Source: JAHECQ01 sp963775125 (GTDB lineage Bacteria; Actinomycetota; Acidimicrobiia; Acidimicrobiales; SZUA-35). From it: a DNA stretch of 64,000 nucleotides. Positions 6,824-16,206 of the stretch are shown here, piece after piece. Both the position numbers and the translations under genes were made by a program. Each line of letters begins with the position of its first letter. The first letter of the stretch is position 1. Under the pieces are notes generated by a model. It was not told where the DNA came from and searched no databases. It saw nothing but the letters and a program-made list of their open reading frames with translations. Location of the stretch: NCBI GenBank assembly GCA_963775125.1, contig CAVZHQ010000001.1, forward strand, positions 248,001 to 312,000. The letters run 5' to 3'.

Positions 6824-8434
6824 TCAGGGGAGGGTGGTGGCTTGCAGAAGGGGGGACCAGGGACCGGGGGTGCCGTCAGCGGTGACGGGCCGAACGCGGT
6901 AGCCGAACGTCGTGGCGGCGGAGAGTCCGGTGTCGGTGAACCAGAGATCCTCGTCGGTGGCGATGACCTGACCGTCGCGCTCGATCTCGAAGTGATCGGC
7001 CAACGCTCGGGGATTCAGGCTTGCGGTCCAGTGCAGCACGATCCGCTCCCGGGTCTGGCGGGTCGAGATCACGGTCACGTCATCAGGCTGGATCACGACT
7101 GAGGTGTCCCGTAGTCGCCCAAACCCCTGAGCTGCGTCGAAGTTGTTGTGGGTGATGTCGCCACCGAACCACAGCGTCTTCTGCGACGCCGACCAGTGGA
7201 GGGCCCACACGCCAGATCGACCCGAGGTCCGTGGCTTGAACGACGGATCGAAGCTGCCCGTGTCGGCGTTGAAGGCCTGCATCCAGGTGCCCCGGAGATC
7301 GATCCAGGCGCTCTGCGGGAACGAGTCCCGGCACGCGAGGAAGCCCTTGCCGATGCAGCGGTTGTCATTGTGGAGGTCGACCATCATGCCGTAGGCGTGC
7401 CCGCCCGTATAGAGGCGGTTGCCGACGACGAGCAGTTCCTGGAAGTCGCCGCCCTTGTTGTTCTCGTCCCACCAGGTGGCGAAGTACGCCTTGTAGCGCT
7501 CGCCGGTACGGGAGTCGACCAGGTAGAGCAGGTGGCTTTCCATGCCGAGCCAGACCCGATCGGTGGTGGCCGCAATGGCGAACACGTAGGCCGGCTGGTT
7601 GGACGATGGCAGATTGGTGCGATCGATGCCCTGGGTGAACGCCGGCAGCAGATTGCCCGCGCCGCTGGAGGAGACTGCGGCGAAATACTTGGCCGTCGGA
7701 TCGTTGTTGACGGTCGTGAAGGCTCCTCCGAGGTAGACGCGGGTCCCGTCGGGGCTGGGCTCGATGTCGTAGACGCGGCCATTGAGGGCGGCTGGGCGGA
7801 ACCCGTCGGCGTTGCCCGATCCCTGGTAGATCCGAGCCGCCCGCCAGCGAGAGACGCTGCCCTGCAGATCGTTCCGAATGATGGTGAAGCTGCCGGCCAC
7901 ATACATCTGACCACCGACGGTCTCGAGGTCCATGACGGCTGGGGTCTGCGTGCCGTCGATGGTCGTCGTGAACGACTCGACGGTGGCGCCGGTCGTGGGA
8001 TCGATCGCAACCAAACCCTTGCGCGCCGCTCCGTTCACCTCGGTGAACTCGCCGCCGACGAACAAACGAGCTCCATCGGTCGAGGCCTCGACGGTGAAAA
8101 CGGCACCGTTCAGCTGTGGGGTGAATCCCGGCACAGGCTGACCGGTGACGGCGTCGAACGCCGCCAGGTACGGCTGACTGACCCAGTCGTCGCCGGCCCA
8201 TCGGCGGACGGTCGTGAACTGGCCGCCCACGTACACGACTCCGTCGATCTCGGCGAAGTCCCACACGCTGACCAGCCAGGGCACCGACAGAGCCGGCGTC
8301 GGAGCTCCGACCTGGCCGGACTTCACGACCTCGCCTACTTCCGCACCGGCCGCGCCGCCGAATGACAGGAGGCTCATCAGCAGGATGACGACGAACGCGA
8401 GAGGTCGCAGCAGGAGTCGCGGGGATTGGTGCAC
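6824..8434 (-). CDS. Secreted beta-propeller (delta-60-like repeat) protein with C-terminal fibronectin III-like domain
   Basis: 536 residues from GTG 8434. Residues ~1-30 form a Sec signal peptide (LLLRPLAFVVILLMSLLSFGGAAGA). The body repeats a blade motif built on VYVGGQFTTV, LFVGGEFTEVNG, MYVAGSFTII, VYLGGAFTTVNND and LYTGGHAYG, each followed by a segment such as GATVESFTTTIDG or GSFDPSFKPR, as in outer-surface delta-60/PQQ-like propellers. The last ~95 residues (RIVLHWTASLNPRALADHFEIERDG...TFGYRVRPV) resemble an FN3 domain. A surface or extracellular binding role is likely. The start is uncertain because the frame is open to 8662, but that upstream part reads through repeat DNA. Confidence 0.7.
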   Translation of the reverse strand: MHQSPRLLLRPLAFVVILLMSLLSFGGAAGAEVGEVVKSGQVGAPTPALSVPWLVSVWDFAEIDGVVYVGGQFTTVRRWAGDDWVSQPYLAAFDAVTGQPVPGFTPQLNGAVFTVEASTDGARLFVGGEFTEVNGAARKGLVAIDPTTGATVESFTTTIDGTQTPAVMDLETVGGQMYVAGSFTIIRNDLQGSVSRWRAARIYQGSGNADGFRPAALNGRVYDIEPSPDGTRVYLGGAFTTVNNDPTAKYFAAVSSSGAGNLLPAFTQGIDRTNLPSSNQPAYVFAIAATTDRVWLGMESHLLYLVDSRTGERYKAYFATWWDENNKGGDFQELLVVGNRLYTGGHAYGMMVDLHNDNRCIGKGFLACRDSFPQSAWIDLRGTWMQAFNADTGSFDPSFKPRTSGRSGVWALHWSASQKTLWFGGDITHNNFDAAQGFGRLRDTSVVIQPDDVTVISTRQTRERIVLHWTASLNPRALADHFEIERDGQVIATDEDLWFTDTGLSAATTFGYRVRPVTADGTPGPWSPLLQATTLP

Positions 8435-8544
8435 CGTCCCAGCGAACCAGAACGCGTTCTCGCAGGTAAGAGGCGGATGGGCTTGCCCGACGGGCCATCC
8501 GACCCAGCTGCCACTGGGCCGTCCGCCCCACCTCGGAGGCTTCC

Positions 8545-8584
8545 GTGTGCAGTTCCACCCCGCTGGGAGGTGCCGGCTGCACAC
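8545..8584. repeat. 40-bp dispersed palindromic repeat, copy A
   Basis: Shares 36 of 40 positions with 62077-62116. The ends GTGTGCAG/CTGCACAC pair perfectly and CCACC/GGTG pair inside, so the unit folds as a hairpin. It lies between divergent genes (starts at 8434 and 8611). Confidence 0.75.
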
Positions 8585-8598
8585 AGTGAGGTGGGTTG

Positions 8599-8604
8599 TA
8601 GCCT
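8599..8604 (+). promoter_or_regulatory. -10 hexamer TAGCCT, leaderless promoter
   Basis: Six nt (TGACCC) separate it from the ATG at 8611; no ribosome binding site. Confidence 0.55.
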
Positions 8605-8610
8605 TGACCC

Positions 8611-9303
8611 ATGACCATCTCCTCGTCGACCACGGCCGACACCGCAGCGGCCGACACCCCACCGGCCGACACCTTGCACGGGGTTCCCGTGCTGGCCGTG
8701 ACCGAGGCGGCGCTGGCCACCGTGCTGGAGGTTCGAGCGAGCGAGGACGATCCGGGGAGCATGGCGCTGAAGGTGGCCATCACCGGGGCCAACATGACCG
8801 AGTACGCGTATGCGCTCGAGCTCGCTCCCATCGCCGATGCGCAGGACGGTGATGCGGTCTACACCCAGGGTGAGCATGGCGAACTCACGGTGATCATCCC
8901 GGCCGACTCGGTGACGCGGATGTTCGGCAGCACGCTCGACGTCCCGTCGTCGAGCAACGGGGGTCTGGTCATCCGCAACCCGAATCCCCCCGATCCGTTG
9001 GCCGGTCTCGACCTCGACCTCACGGGCGAGCTGCCGGAGAAGGTCCAGGCCGTGTTGGACCAGGCCATCAACCCCGCCCTCGCCGCCCATGGTGGGTTCG
9101 CCCGGTTGGTCGGCGTCGAGGACAACGGTCCCGAGGACACGAAGGTCTTCGTCATGATGGGTGGCGGGTGTCAGGGCTGTGCGGCCAGCGCCATCACGCT
9201 CCAGGACGGCATCCGTTCCATGCTGCTCGAGGCGTTGCCCGAGATCACCGAAGTACTCGACGCCACCGACCACTCGGCCGGTGAGAACCCGTTCTACTCT
9301 TAG
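8611..9303 (+). CDS. nfuA: NfuA-like Fe-S cluster biogenesis/carrier protein
   Basis: 230 residues. The C-terminal ~90 residues are a NifU-type domain (LPEKVQAVLDQAINPALAAHGGFARLVGV) with the cluster-binding CQGC at residues 187-190 (GGGCQGCAAS). Residues ~25-125 resemble the A-type (HesB/IscA) carrier fold seen at the N-terminus of NfuA and, as in NfuA, lack its cysteines. It should deliver 4Fe-4S clusters to apo-proteins in the cytoplasm; MoaA and other Fe-S enzymes in this window are possible clients. The first ~20 residues are Thr/Ala-rich low complexity. It is monocistronic, with a leaderless-type promoter. Confidence 0.85.
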   Translation: MTISSSTTADTAAADTPPADTLHGVPVLAVTEAALATVLEVRASEDDPGSMALKVAITGANMTEYAYALELAPIADAQDGDAVYTQGEHGELTVIIPADSVTRMFGSTLDVPSSSNGGLVIRNPNPPDPLAGLDLDLTGELPEKVQAVLDQAINPALAAHGGFARLVGVEDNGPEDTKVFVMMGGGCQGCAASAITLQDGIRSMLLEALPEITEVLDATDHSAGENPFYS

Positions 9304-9344
9304 GGAGTCCCGCCCCACTTTCTCCCTCGGCGGCCGAAAACGCT

Positions 9345-9374
9345 AAGGTCGTTCGAAACCGATCAATCGACCTT
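9345..9374. promoter_or_regulatory. Inverted repeat upstream of the HMGCS-like operon (candidate operator)
   Basis: AAGGTCG (9345-9351) and CGACCTT (9368-9374) are perfect 7-bp inverted arms separated by 16 nt, 23 nt before the start codon. The layout suits a dimeric repressor such as a TetR family member; no regulator gene is adjacent. Confidence 0.35.
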
Positions 9375-9397
9375 CTTCACCACCCGAGAGGTAATCC

Positions 9398-10797
9398 ATG
9401 CGGGGAATTCTGGGCTACGGGGCCTACGTGCCCTACAACCGGCTCAAACGCAGTGTCATCGGCGAGGCGCTGGGCACTGGCGGGGGCAAGGGCACCCGGG
9501 CCGTGGCGTCCTTCGACGAAGACGCAACGTCGATGGCCGTCGAAGCCGGCCGAGACCTCATGCGCACCGTGAGCGTCACGCCCAGCTCGGTCGTATTCGC
9601 CACAACTTCGCCGCCCTACCTCGACAAGACCAACGCCAACGTGATCCACGCCGCGTTGAACCTGCCGTCGAGCGTCTTCGCCGCCGACATGATCGGCTCC
9701 GCCCGGTCAGCCGGGGCGCGCTGCGCAATGCACTCGAAGGTACGCGGCCCACGCTGGTGGCGCTGGCCGACGTGAGGACGGGACGCCCCGAGTCGGGTGA
9801 CGAATCCAACTGCGGCGACGCTGCGGTCACCTTCATGGTCGGTAGCGACGCCGACGGCCCGGTCATCGCCGAGTACCTCGGGGGGGCATCGGCCACCGCC
9901 GAGTTCCTCGACCGCTGGCGCTTGCCCGAGTGGAAATACTCGCGGGTATGGGAGGAGCGCTTCGGCGAACACGTCTACCTGCCGCTGGTCACCGAGGCCG
10001 CCGTCGCCGCGTTCAAGGAATGCAGCCTCGAGCCCTCCGACATCGATGTCGCCATCGTCACCGGCCTCCACAATCGGGCCGCACGCGGCGCAGCCACTGC
10101 GGCCGGCCTCGACGGTGCCAAGGTCGCTGACGATCTGGCGCTCACGGTCGGCAACACCGGGGCGGCCCATCCGGGCCTGGTCCTGGCGTCGGTGCTCGAC
10201 ACGGCCCAACCGGGTCAGACCATCATGGTCGTCCATCTGGCCGACGGCTGTGACGTCTCGTTCTTCCGGACCACCGATGCCGTCGCCGCGTATCAGCCGT
10301 GCAGCACGGTGGCCGAGCAGATCGCTGCGGGCAACGACACCCTCACCTACAACAAGTACCTGACCTGGCGCGGCTTCCTCGATCGTGAACCGCCACGGCG
10401 TCCCGACCCCGAGAATCCTGCGGCTCCGCCCTCGTACCGATCCGAGGCGTGGAAGTTCGCGTTCATCGGCTCCAAAGATCGCTCGTCGGGCGCAGTGCAC
10501 CTGCCCCCGCAGCGGGTGTCGGTCAAGGGCGGTGCGGTCGATGAGATGGACCTCGTGCCGATGGCCGATGTCCAAGCCACCGTGGCCACGTTCACCATCG
10601 ATCGTTTGGCCTATTCGTTGTCGCCTCCCACCATCGCCGTCGTCATCGACTTCGATGGGGGCGGGCGATTCCAGTGCGCGCTCGCCGATGCCGACACGGT
10701 GAAGATCGGTGACCGCGTGCAGATGACCTTCCGCCGCCTCATGACGGCCAAGGGTGTTCACAACTATTTCTGGAAAGCGAAGCCGGTCAAGGCTTAA
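9398..10797 (+). CDS. HMG-CoA synthase-like (thiolase-fold) protein fused to a DUF35 OB-fold domain; frameshifted as read
   Basis: The first frame runs 9398-9775 and the remainder is in another frame to 10797. The join is visible near 9715-9722, where one extra base restores SARSAGA-ALRNALEGTRPTLVALADV; total length is then 466 residues. Residues ~1-330 are ketoacyl/HMG-CoA-synthase-like (GILGYGAYVPYNRL; DESNCGDAAVTFMVG; VALADVRTG). Residues ~345-466 look like the DUF35/OB domain (VAGGG-less here, but AVVIDFDGGGRFQCALADADTVKIGDRVQMTFRR). The thiolase follows 16 bp later. In archaea thiolase, HMGCS and DUF35 form a channelling complex (established); here DUF35 is fused to the HMGCS-like part. 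The start has GAGAGG 6 nt upstream. The shift lies in a GGGGCG run and is probably a sequence error. Confidence 0.75.
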
Positions 10798-10813
10798 GAA
10801 GGGACCAACCGTC

Positions 10814-12016
10814 ATGGCATCAAAAGGCATCAAGGATCAAGTCGCCATCATTGGCATGGGGTGCACCAACTTCGGGGAGCACTGGGACAAGTCGGTCGAT
10901 GACATGCTCATCGACGCAGCCCAAGAGGCATACGCCTCGGCCGGCGTCAAGCAAACCGACATCGACGCCTACTGGTTCGGGACCCTCGGGTCCGGCGTGT
11001 CGGGCCTCACCCTCAGCCGCGCGCTGAAGATCGACTACAAGCCGGTCACCCGGGTCGAGAACATGTGCGCCACCGGGTCCGAGGCATTCCGCAACGCGTG
11101 CTACGCCGTTGCGTCGGGTGCCTACGACGTGGTCATGGCCATCGGTGTCGAGAAGCTCAAGGACAACGGCATGTCCGGTCTCGTCAGCGGCCTCATCCCC
11201 GACGACGGCACCAAGCCCGAACTCACGGCGCCCGCCATGTTCAGCCTCCTTGCGCCGGCCTACTCGGCCAAGTACGGCGTCGACGAGACCGAGATGAAGG
11301 ACGTGCTCACCCGCATCGCCTGGAAGAACCACTACAACGGCGCTCGCAATCCCCGGGCCCAGTTCCGCAAGGAAGTGGGCAAGGACGCCATCTGCAACGC
11401 ACCGCTCATCGCCGGCCAGCTGGGTATCTTCGACTGCTCGGGGGTGAGCGACGGTTCGGCCGCCGCCATCATCGTGCGGGCCGAGGATGCCCTCAAGTAC
11501 ACCGACAAGCCGCTGTACGTGAAGGCCCTGGCCTTCACCGCCGGTCCGGCCGCCGGCCCCATCGATCCCGACTACGACTACACCACGTTCCACGAGGTGT
11601 CGGCGTGTGCGAAGGATGCGTACGCTCAAGCCGGTGTCACCGATCCCCGGGCCGAGATCGCCATGGCCGAGGTGCACGACTGCTTCACGCCCACCGAGCT
11701 GGTCCTCATGGAGGACCTCGGGTTCGCCGAGCGGGGTTTGGGCTGGAAGGAAGTCCTGGCCGGCACCTACGACCTCGACGGTGAACTCCCGATCAATCCC
11801 GATGGCGGCTTGAAGAGCTTCGGGCATCCGATCGGAGCCTCGGGTCTGCGCATGCTCTTCGAATGCTGGTTGCAGCTCCGTCAGGAAGCCCCGGCCGATC
11901 GTCAGATCAAGACCGTCACCGAGGGTGGCAAGAAGCTGGGCATGACGCACAACCTGGGCGGCGCCCCGGGAGAATGCGTCAGCTTCGTCTCGATCGTCGG
12001 GAGCGAACTGGGTTAG
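10814..12016 (+). CDS. Thiolase family protein (acetyl-CoA acetyltransferase / SCP-x-like)
   Basis: 400 residues; ATG 10814 follows a GAAGGGA ribosome site. Thiolase landmarks are visible: VENMCATGSEAFRNACYAVASGAYDVVMAIGVEK with the acyl-accepting Cys near residue 84, AEVHDCFTPTEL near 293-305, and the C-terminal NPDGGLKSFGHPIGASGLRM. HNLGGAPGECVSFVSI is the usual SCP-x-type end. It likely condenses or cleaves acyl-CoAs together with the preceding HMGCS-DUF35 fusion, the pair being one operon. The start of the long frame at 10754 is an upstream extension without support. Confidence 0.9.
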   Translation: MASKGIKDQVAIIGMGCTNFGEHWDKSVDDMLIDAAQEAYASAGVKQTDIDAYWFGTLGSGVSGLTLSRALKIDYKPVTRVENMCATGSEAFRNACYAVASGAYDVVMAIGVEKLKDNGMSGLVSGLIPDDGTKPELTAPAMFSLLAPAYSAKYGVDETEMKDVLTRIAWKNHYNGARNPRAQFRKEVGKDAICNAPLIAGQLGIFDCSGVSDGSAAAIIVRAEDALKYTDKPLYVKALAFTAGPAAGPIDPDYDYTTFHEVSACAKDAYAQAGVTDPRAEIAMAEVHDCFTPTELVLMEDLGFAERGLGWKEVLAGTYDLDGELPINPDGGLKSFGHPIGASGLRMLFECWLQLRQEAPADRQIKTVTEGGKKLGMTHNLGGAPGECVSFVSIVGSELG

Positions 12017-12683
12017 CAGCTCAGATCATCGATGTTCCGTGGCTGGGCCATCGCTGCTTCGTATTCCGGAGCAGCGATGGCCCAGGTCACTTTTCGGCCG
12101 GAACCCGAGGCGAACACGACGCCGAGGAGCCGGCCATCGTCGGCGAGTACCGGGGCGCCCGAGTCGCCCTCGGCGACGGTGCCCGACAGCTCTAGTGCCT
12201 GACGCTCGCCGACTCCATCGAGTGAAATGGGTCGAACCGTTTGAAGCCCGACATCGCGGCGGACGGCCGAGTCTCCTTCGAATACGGCGATGCGGACGCT
12301 GCCGTCGTCGTCCAACTCGGCCGCGGGCACCAGCCCGAGATGTGGACGGCTCCCCGCGACGGCCACCAACGCGACGTCCCGGTCGACGTCGAGGTAGGCC
12401 AACTGGACCTCGACTGCAGCTCCACCGGCATCGGTCGCGGCGATCTCCTCGACGTCGACGTTGCCGTTGCCATCGACGAACCCGTGGGCGACCGTGGCCG
12501 CCACGTCGGGTCCGACGAGCACGGCGAGCACCCCCTCGTGGGCCACGCCGTTGCACCGATCGATCGACAGGCGAAGCAAGACGTCGGACGCATCCGGCTG
12601 TGTGTCGGCGCCGGGTGTGGCCGAGCAGGCCACGGCCAAGAACGACAAACCGGCCACGGAGAGCATCGTCCGCCGCCTGCGGT

Positions 12684-12687
<4 letters not shown>
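12013..12687 (-). CDS. Trypsin-like serine protease lipoprotein
   Basis: 224 residues. Signal peptide with lipobox LAVAC (MNRRRRTMLSVAGLSFLAVACSA), so membrane-anchored on the outside. The catalytic triad of an S1/HtrA-like fold can be read in order: His in ATVAHGF, Asp in DVDRDVALV, Ser in EGDSGAPVL. No PDZ domain follows. The ATG at 12687 overlaps the mmsA stop as ATGA and has AGGCGAG upstream, so it is translationally coupled to mmsA. The gene is convergent with the thiolase and overlaps it by 4 bp. Confidence 0.8.
12044..12084. terminator. Strong hairpin at convergent gene ends
   Basis: Perfect 15-bp inverted repeat TGGGCCATCGCTGCT/AGCAGCGATGGCCCA around an 11-nt loop, 28 nt downstream of the thiolase stop and inside the 3' coding end of the protease gene. 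It has no T-run. It could stop plus-strand transcription. Confidence 0.5.
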
Positions 12688-14195
<1,508 letters not shown>

Positions 14196-14201
14196 GGCCG
14201 A

Positions 14202-14207
14202 AGTGTA
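14202..14207 (-). promoter_or_regulatory. -10 hexamer TACACT of mmsA, leaderless
   Basis: Separated by 6 nt (TCGGCC) from the ATG at 14195. Confidence 0.55.
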
Positions 14208-14226
14208 GGCCTGCCCGAGGTCCCGC

Positions 14227-15003
14227 TCAGCCAGGGGTGTAGACCGCTCCGCCGTCGATCTTGAGGATGGCCCCGGTGGTGTAGCTGGAGGCGTCGCTGG
14301 CGAAGTAGAGCGCCGCGCCGACGATCTCTTCGGGCTGGCCGCCTCGCTGCAGGGCGATGGTGGCCTTGGCCGTCTTGGCGAACTCGTCGAGGTCCCAGGC
14401 CTTGGCGATGTCGGTCAGGAACGGGCCGGGCATGATGCAGTTCACCCGCACCTTCGGTGCGTACTCTCGGGCCATCGCAAGGGTCAGGGCGTGCAAGCCG
14501 GCCTTGGCCGCCCCGTAGGTGGCCTCGTTCGGTGTCGGGCGAACGGCGGCGACGGAACTCACGTTGATGATCGAGCCTCCCTTGTCCTTGGCCATGCGGT
14601 CGCCGAACAGGGCCATGAGGCGGAATGGGCCCTTGAGGTTGACATCGAGCACCTTGTCGTAGAGGTCTTCGGAGATCTCGGCGATCGACGGGTAGAGCGG
14701 CGACATCCCGGCATTGTTGACGAGGATGTCACAGGTGCCGAACTCGTCGTAGACGCGTTCGGCCAGCTGGTTGCACTGGTCCCAGTAGCCGACATGGCAT
14801 TCGATCGGCAGCGCCTTGCGGCCCGTGTTCTCACGAATTTCGTCGGCCAGCGATTCGCAAGCTGCCAGCTTGCGGCTGGCAATGACGACATCGGCGCCGC
14901 ACTCGGCGAACGCCCGAATCATCTCGGCGCCCATACCGCGACTACCGCCCGTGACGACGGCGACCTTTCCTGTCAGATCCACTCGCAAGTTCAAAGGAGT
15001 CAT
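14227..15003 (-). CDS. SDR family NAD(P)-dependent oxidoreductase
   Basis: 258 residues, classical SDR. Cofactor motif TGGSRGMG near residue 18, NNAG, catalytic Ser in NVSSVAAV, and YGAAK (Tyr-x3-Lys). The end ITTGAILKIDGG-like block (SSYTTGAILKIDGGAVYTPG) is typical of 3-oxoacyl-reductase/glucose-dehydrogenase-like members. The substrate is unknown. It lies 31 bp upstream of mmsA on the same strand but has its own leaderless-type promoter. Confidence 0.88.
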   Translation of the reverse strand: MTPLNLRVDLTGKVAVVTGGSRGMGAEMIRAFAECGADVVIASRKLAACESLADEIRENTGRKALPIECHVGYWDQCNQLAERVYDEFGTCDILVNNAGMSPLYPSIAEISEDLYDKVLDVNLKGPFRLMALFGDRMAKDKGGSIINVSSVAAVRPTPNEATYGAAKAGLHALTLAMAREYAPKVRVNCIMPGPFLTDIAKAWDLDEFAKTAKATIALQRGGQPEEIVGAALYFASDASSYTTGAILKIDGGAVYTPG

Positions 15004-15009
15004 GCGGGC

Positions 15010-15015
15010 AACCTA
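15010..15015 (-). promoter_or_regulatory. -10 hexamer TAGGTT, leaderless promoter of the SDR gene
   Basis: Six nt (GCCCGC) before the ATG at 15003. Confidence 0.55.
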
Positions 15016-15320
15016 CTGCAGAAGTTCACCGGCTGAAATCGTGGCAACGAGCGACGGTATCTGTGACGATCGACACAGTTTCCCTTGACATGAGCGTCGC
15101 TCGCGGTCACGATCCGTGGACATTCGGTGTTCCTGTGGGGACCGGAGCATCGTCAGCCGAGGGTTGCCTCGGATGTCCTGCCGACCGCTGGCGTGGCGCG
15201 TTTCGACGCGGACGCGCCGACGATCGACAGATTGGGGGTTGCTTGCCGACCCCTCTCACACCGGGTTTGCCCGCCGATCTTCGGCGGGCAACCTGGAGTT
15301 TCGTCAGCCAACTTCTTCCG
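15016..15320. other. 305-bp non-coding gap with a promoter-like site and a hairpin
   Basis: No credible gene. It holds TTGACA (15084-15089) 17 nt from CACGAT (15107-15112) on the plus strand, a small GGCGCG/CGCGCC palindrome near 15196-15219, and the strong hairpin at 15267-15291. Together these could delimit a short plus-strand RNA of about 170 nt; this is inference only. Confidence 0.35.
15267..15291. terminator. Hairpin downstream of the MaoC-like gene
   Basis: Perfect 11-bp stem TTGCCCGCCGA/TCGGCGGGCAA with a 3-nt loop, 29 nt past the stop of the minus-strand MaoC-like gene; no T-run. Confidence 0.5.
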
Positions 15321-16199
15321 TCAGCCCAAGATGATGCAGCCGTTCTGAACCGCCGGCTGCCCGGCTCCGTTGAGCACCTCGAAGGGGACGGTGCGTCGCC
15401 CATCACCCGTCGAGTTGGCGGGCCACACGTTGACGGTCAACGTGGACGGCAGCGGCACCATGGCTGCGAACCGGCCGGCGATACGACGCACCTGGGTGGG
15501 ATCGTTGTCGGCAACCGAGGCCACGATGATCGATACGGCGTGGGCGAGGTTGGCGGTGCCGTGCAGGATGATGTTGCTGAGGCCGGCAGCCATTGCGACC
15601 TGAGGGTCGGTGTGAATCGGGTTCCAGATCCGTGCGCATTCGGTGTACACGTGCGCTGCTCCAGCCGTCAGTGGAACGAGATGGGTCACCGGTTCGCCCC
15701 GACGCTCGCTGCCTTCGATGGCGGGTGGGGGATCGGGATCGGGATGGGGTTCGCCCGACGCCGGCACGTTGAGGTAGATCGATCCCTGTGTGGTCGATGC
15801 CACCGGCCGACCGTCGGCATCGACTGTTTCGAGGCGAGTGGTCGAGAACGCACCGGGTCGCTTGTCGACGAGCCCAACGATCTCCAGGGTGGTCGAGAGG
15901 CGGTCGCCGGGCTGGACGAGGCGATGAATCGTGACGTCGTGTGAGGCGTGAACGCCGGTGATGACCTCGGCTCGGGTCACTCCGGCCGATTCCGAGAGTT
16001 CTCGGGACGCGACGATCACCGGCCATTCCGGGCACACTGCGAAGAGCGGATGCGCGATCACGCCTCCGGGTCGAGTCGTGTCGAGGTAGCACGGCTGATG
16101 ATCTCCGAGACCAGCGGCGTAGGCCATCGTCCAACGAAGGTCGACGTCGTGCACCACCGGTCCGAGCGTCATGCCGACGAGAGCAGCGGGAATGGTCAT
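15321..16199 (-). CDS. MaoC-like (double hot-dog) acyl-CoA dehydratase family protein
   Basis: 292 residues with two hot-dog halves. The second half carries WNPIHTDPQVAMAAG, a version of the hydratase-2 motif (N/D-x-NP-I-H), and the first half has the degenerate partner seen in FAS1/HTD2-type double hot-dogs. It probably hydrates or dehydrates an enoyl/3-hydroxyacyl-CoA. A Pro/Glu linker (HPDPDPPPAIEGSER) separates the halves. It begins 7 bp after the M15 peptidase stop, so the two may be co-transcribed although functionally unrelated. Confidence 0.78.
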   Translation of the reverse strand: MTIPAALVGMTLGPVVHDVDLRWTMAYAAGLGDHQPCYLDTTRPGGVIAHPLFAVCPEWPVIVASRELSESAGVTRAEVITGVHASHDVTIHRLVQPGDRLSTTLEIVGLVDKRPGAFSTTRLETVDADGRPVASTTQGSIYLNVPASGEPHPDPDPPPAIEGSERRGEPVTHLVPLTAGAAHVYTECARIWNPIHTDPQVAMAAGLSNIILHGTANLAHAVSIIVASVADNDPTQVRRIAGRFAAMVPLPSTLTVNVWPANSTGDGRRTVPFEVLNGAGQPAVQNGCIILG

Positions 16200-16206
16200 G
16201 AGGGTC

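Noticed and set aside
7148..8365. 405-residue plus-strand open frame opposite the beta-propeller gene
   Set aside because: No recognisable domain, and it is the complement of a signal-peptide-bearing repeat protein.
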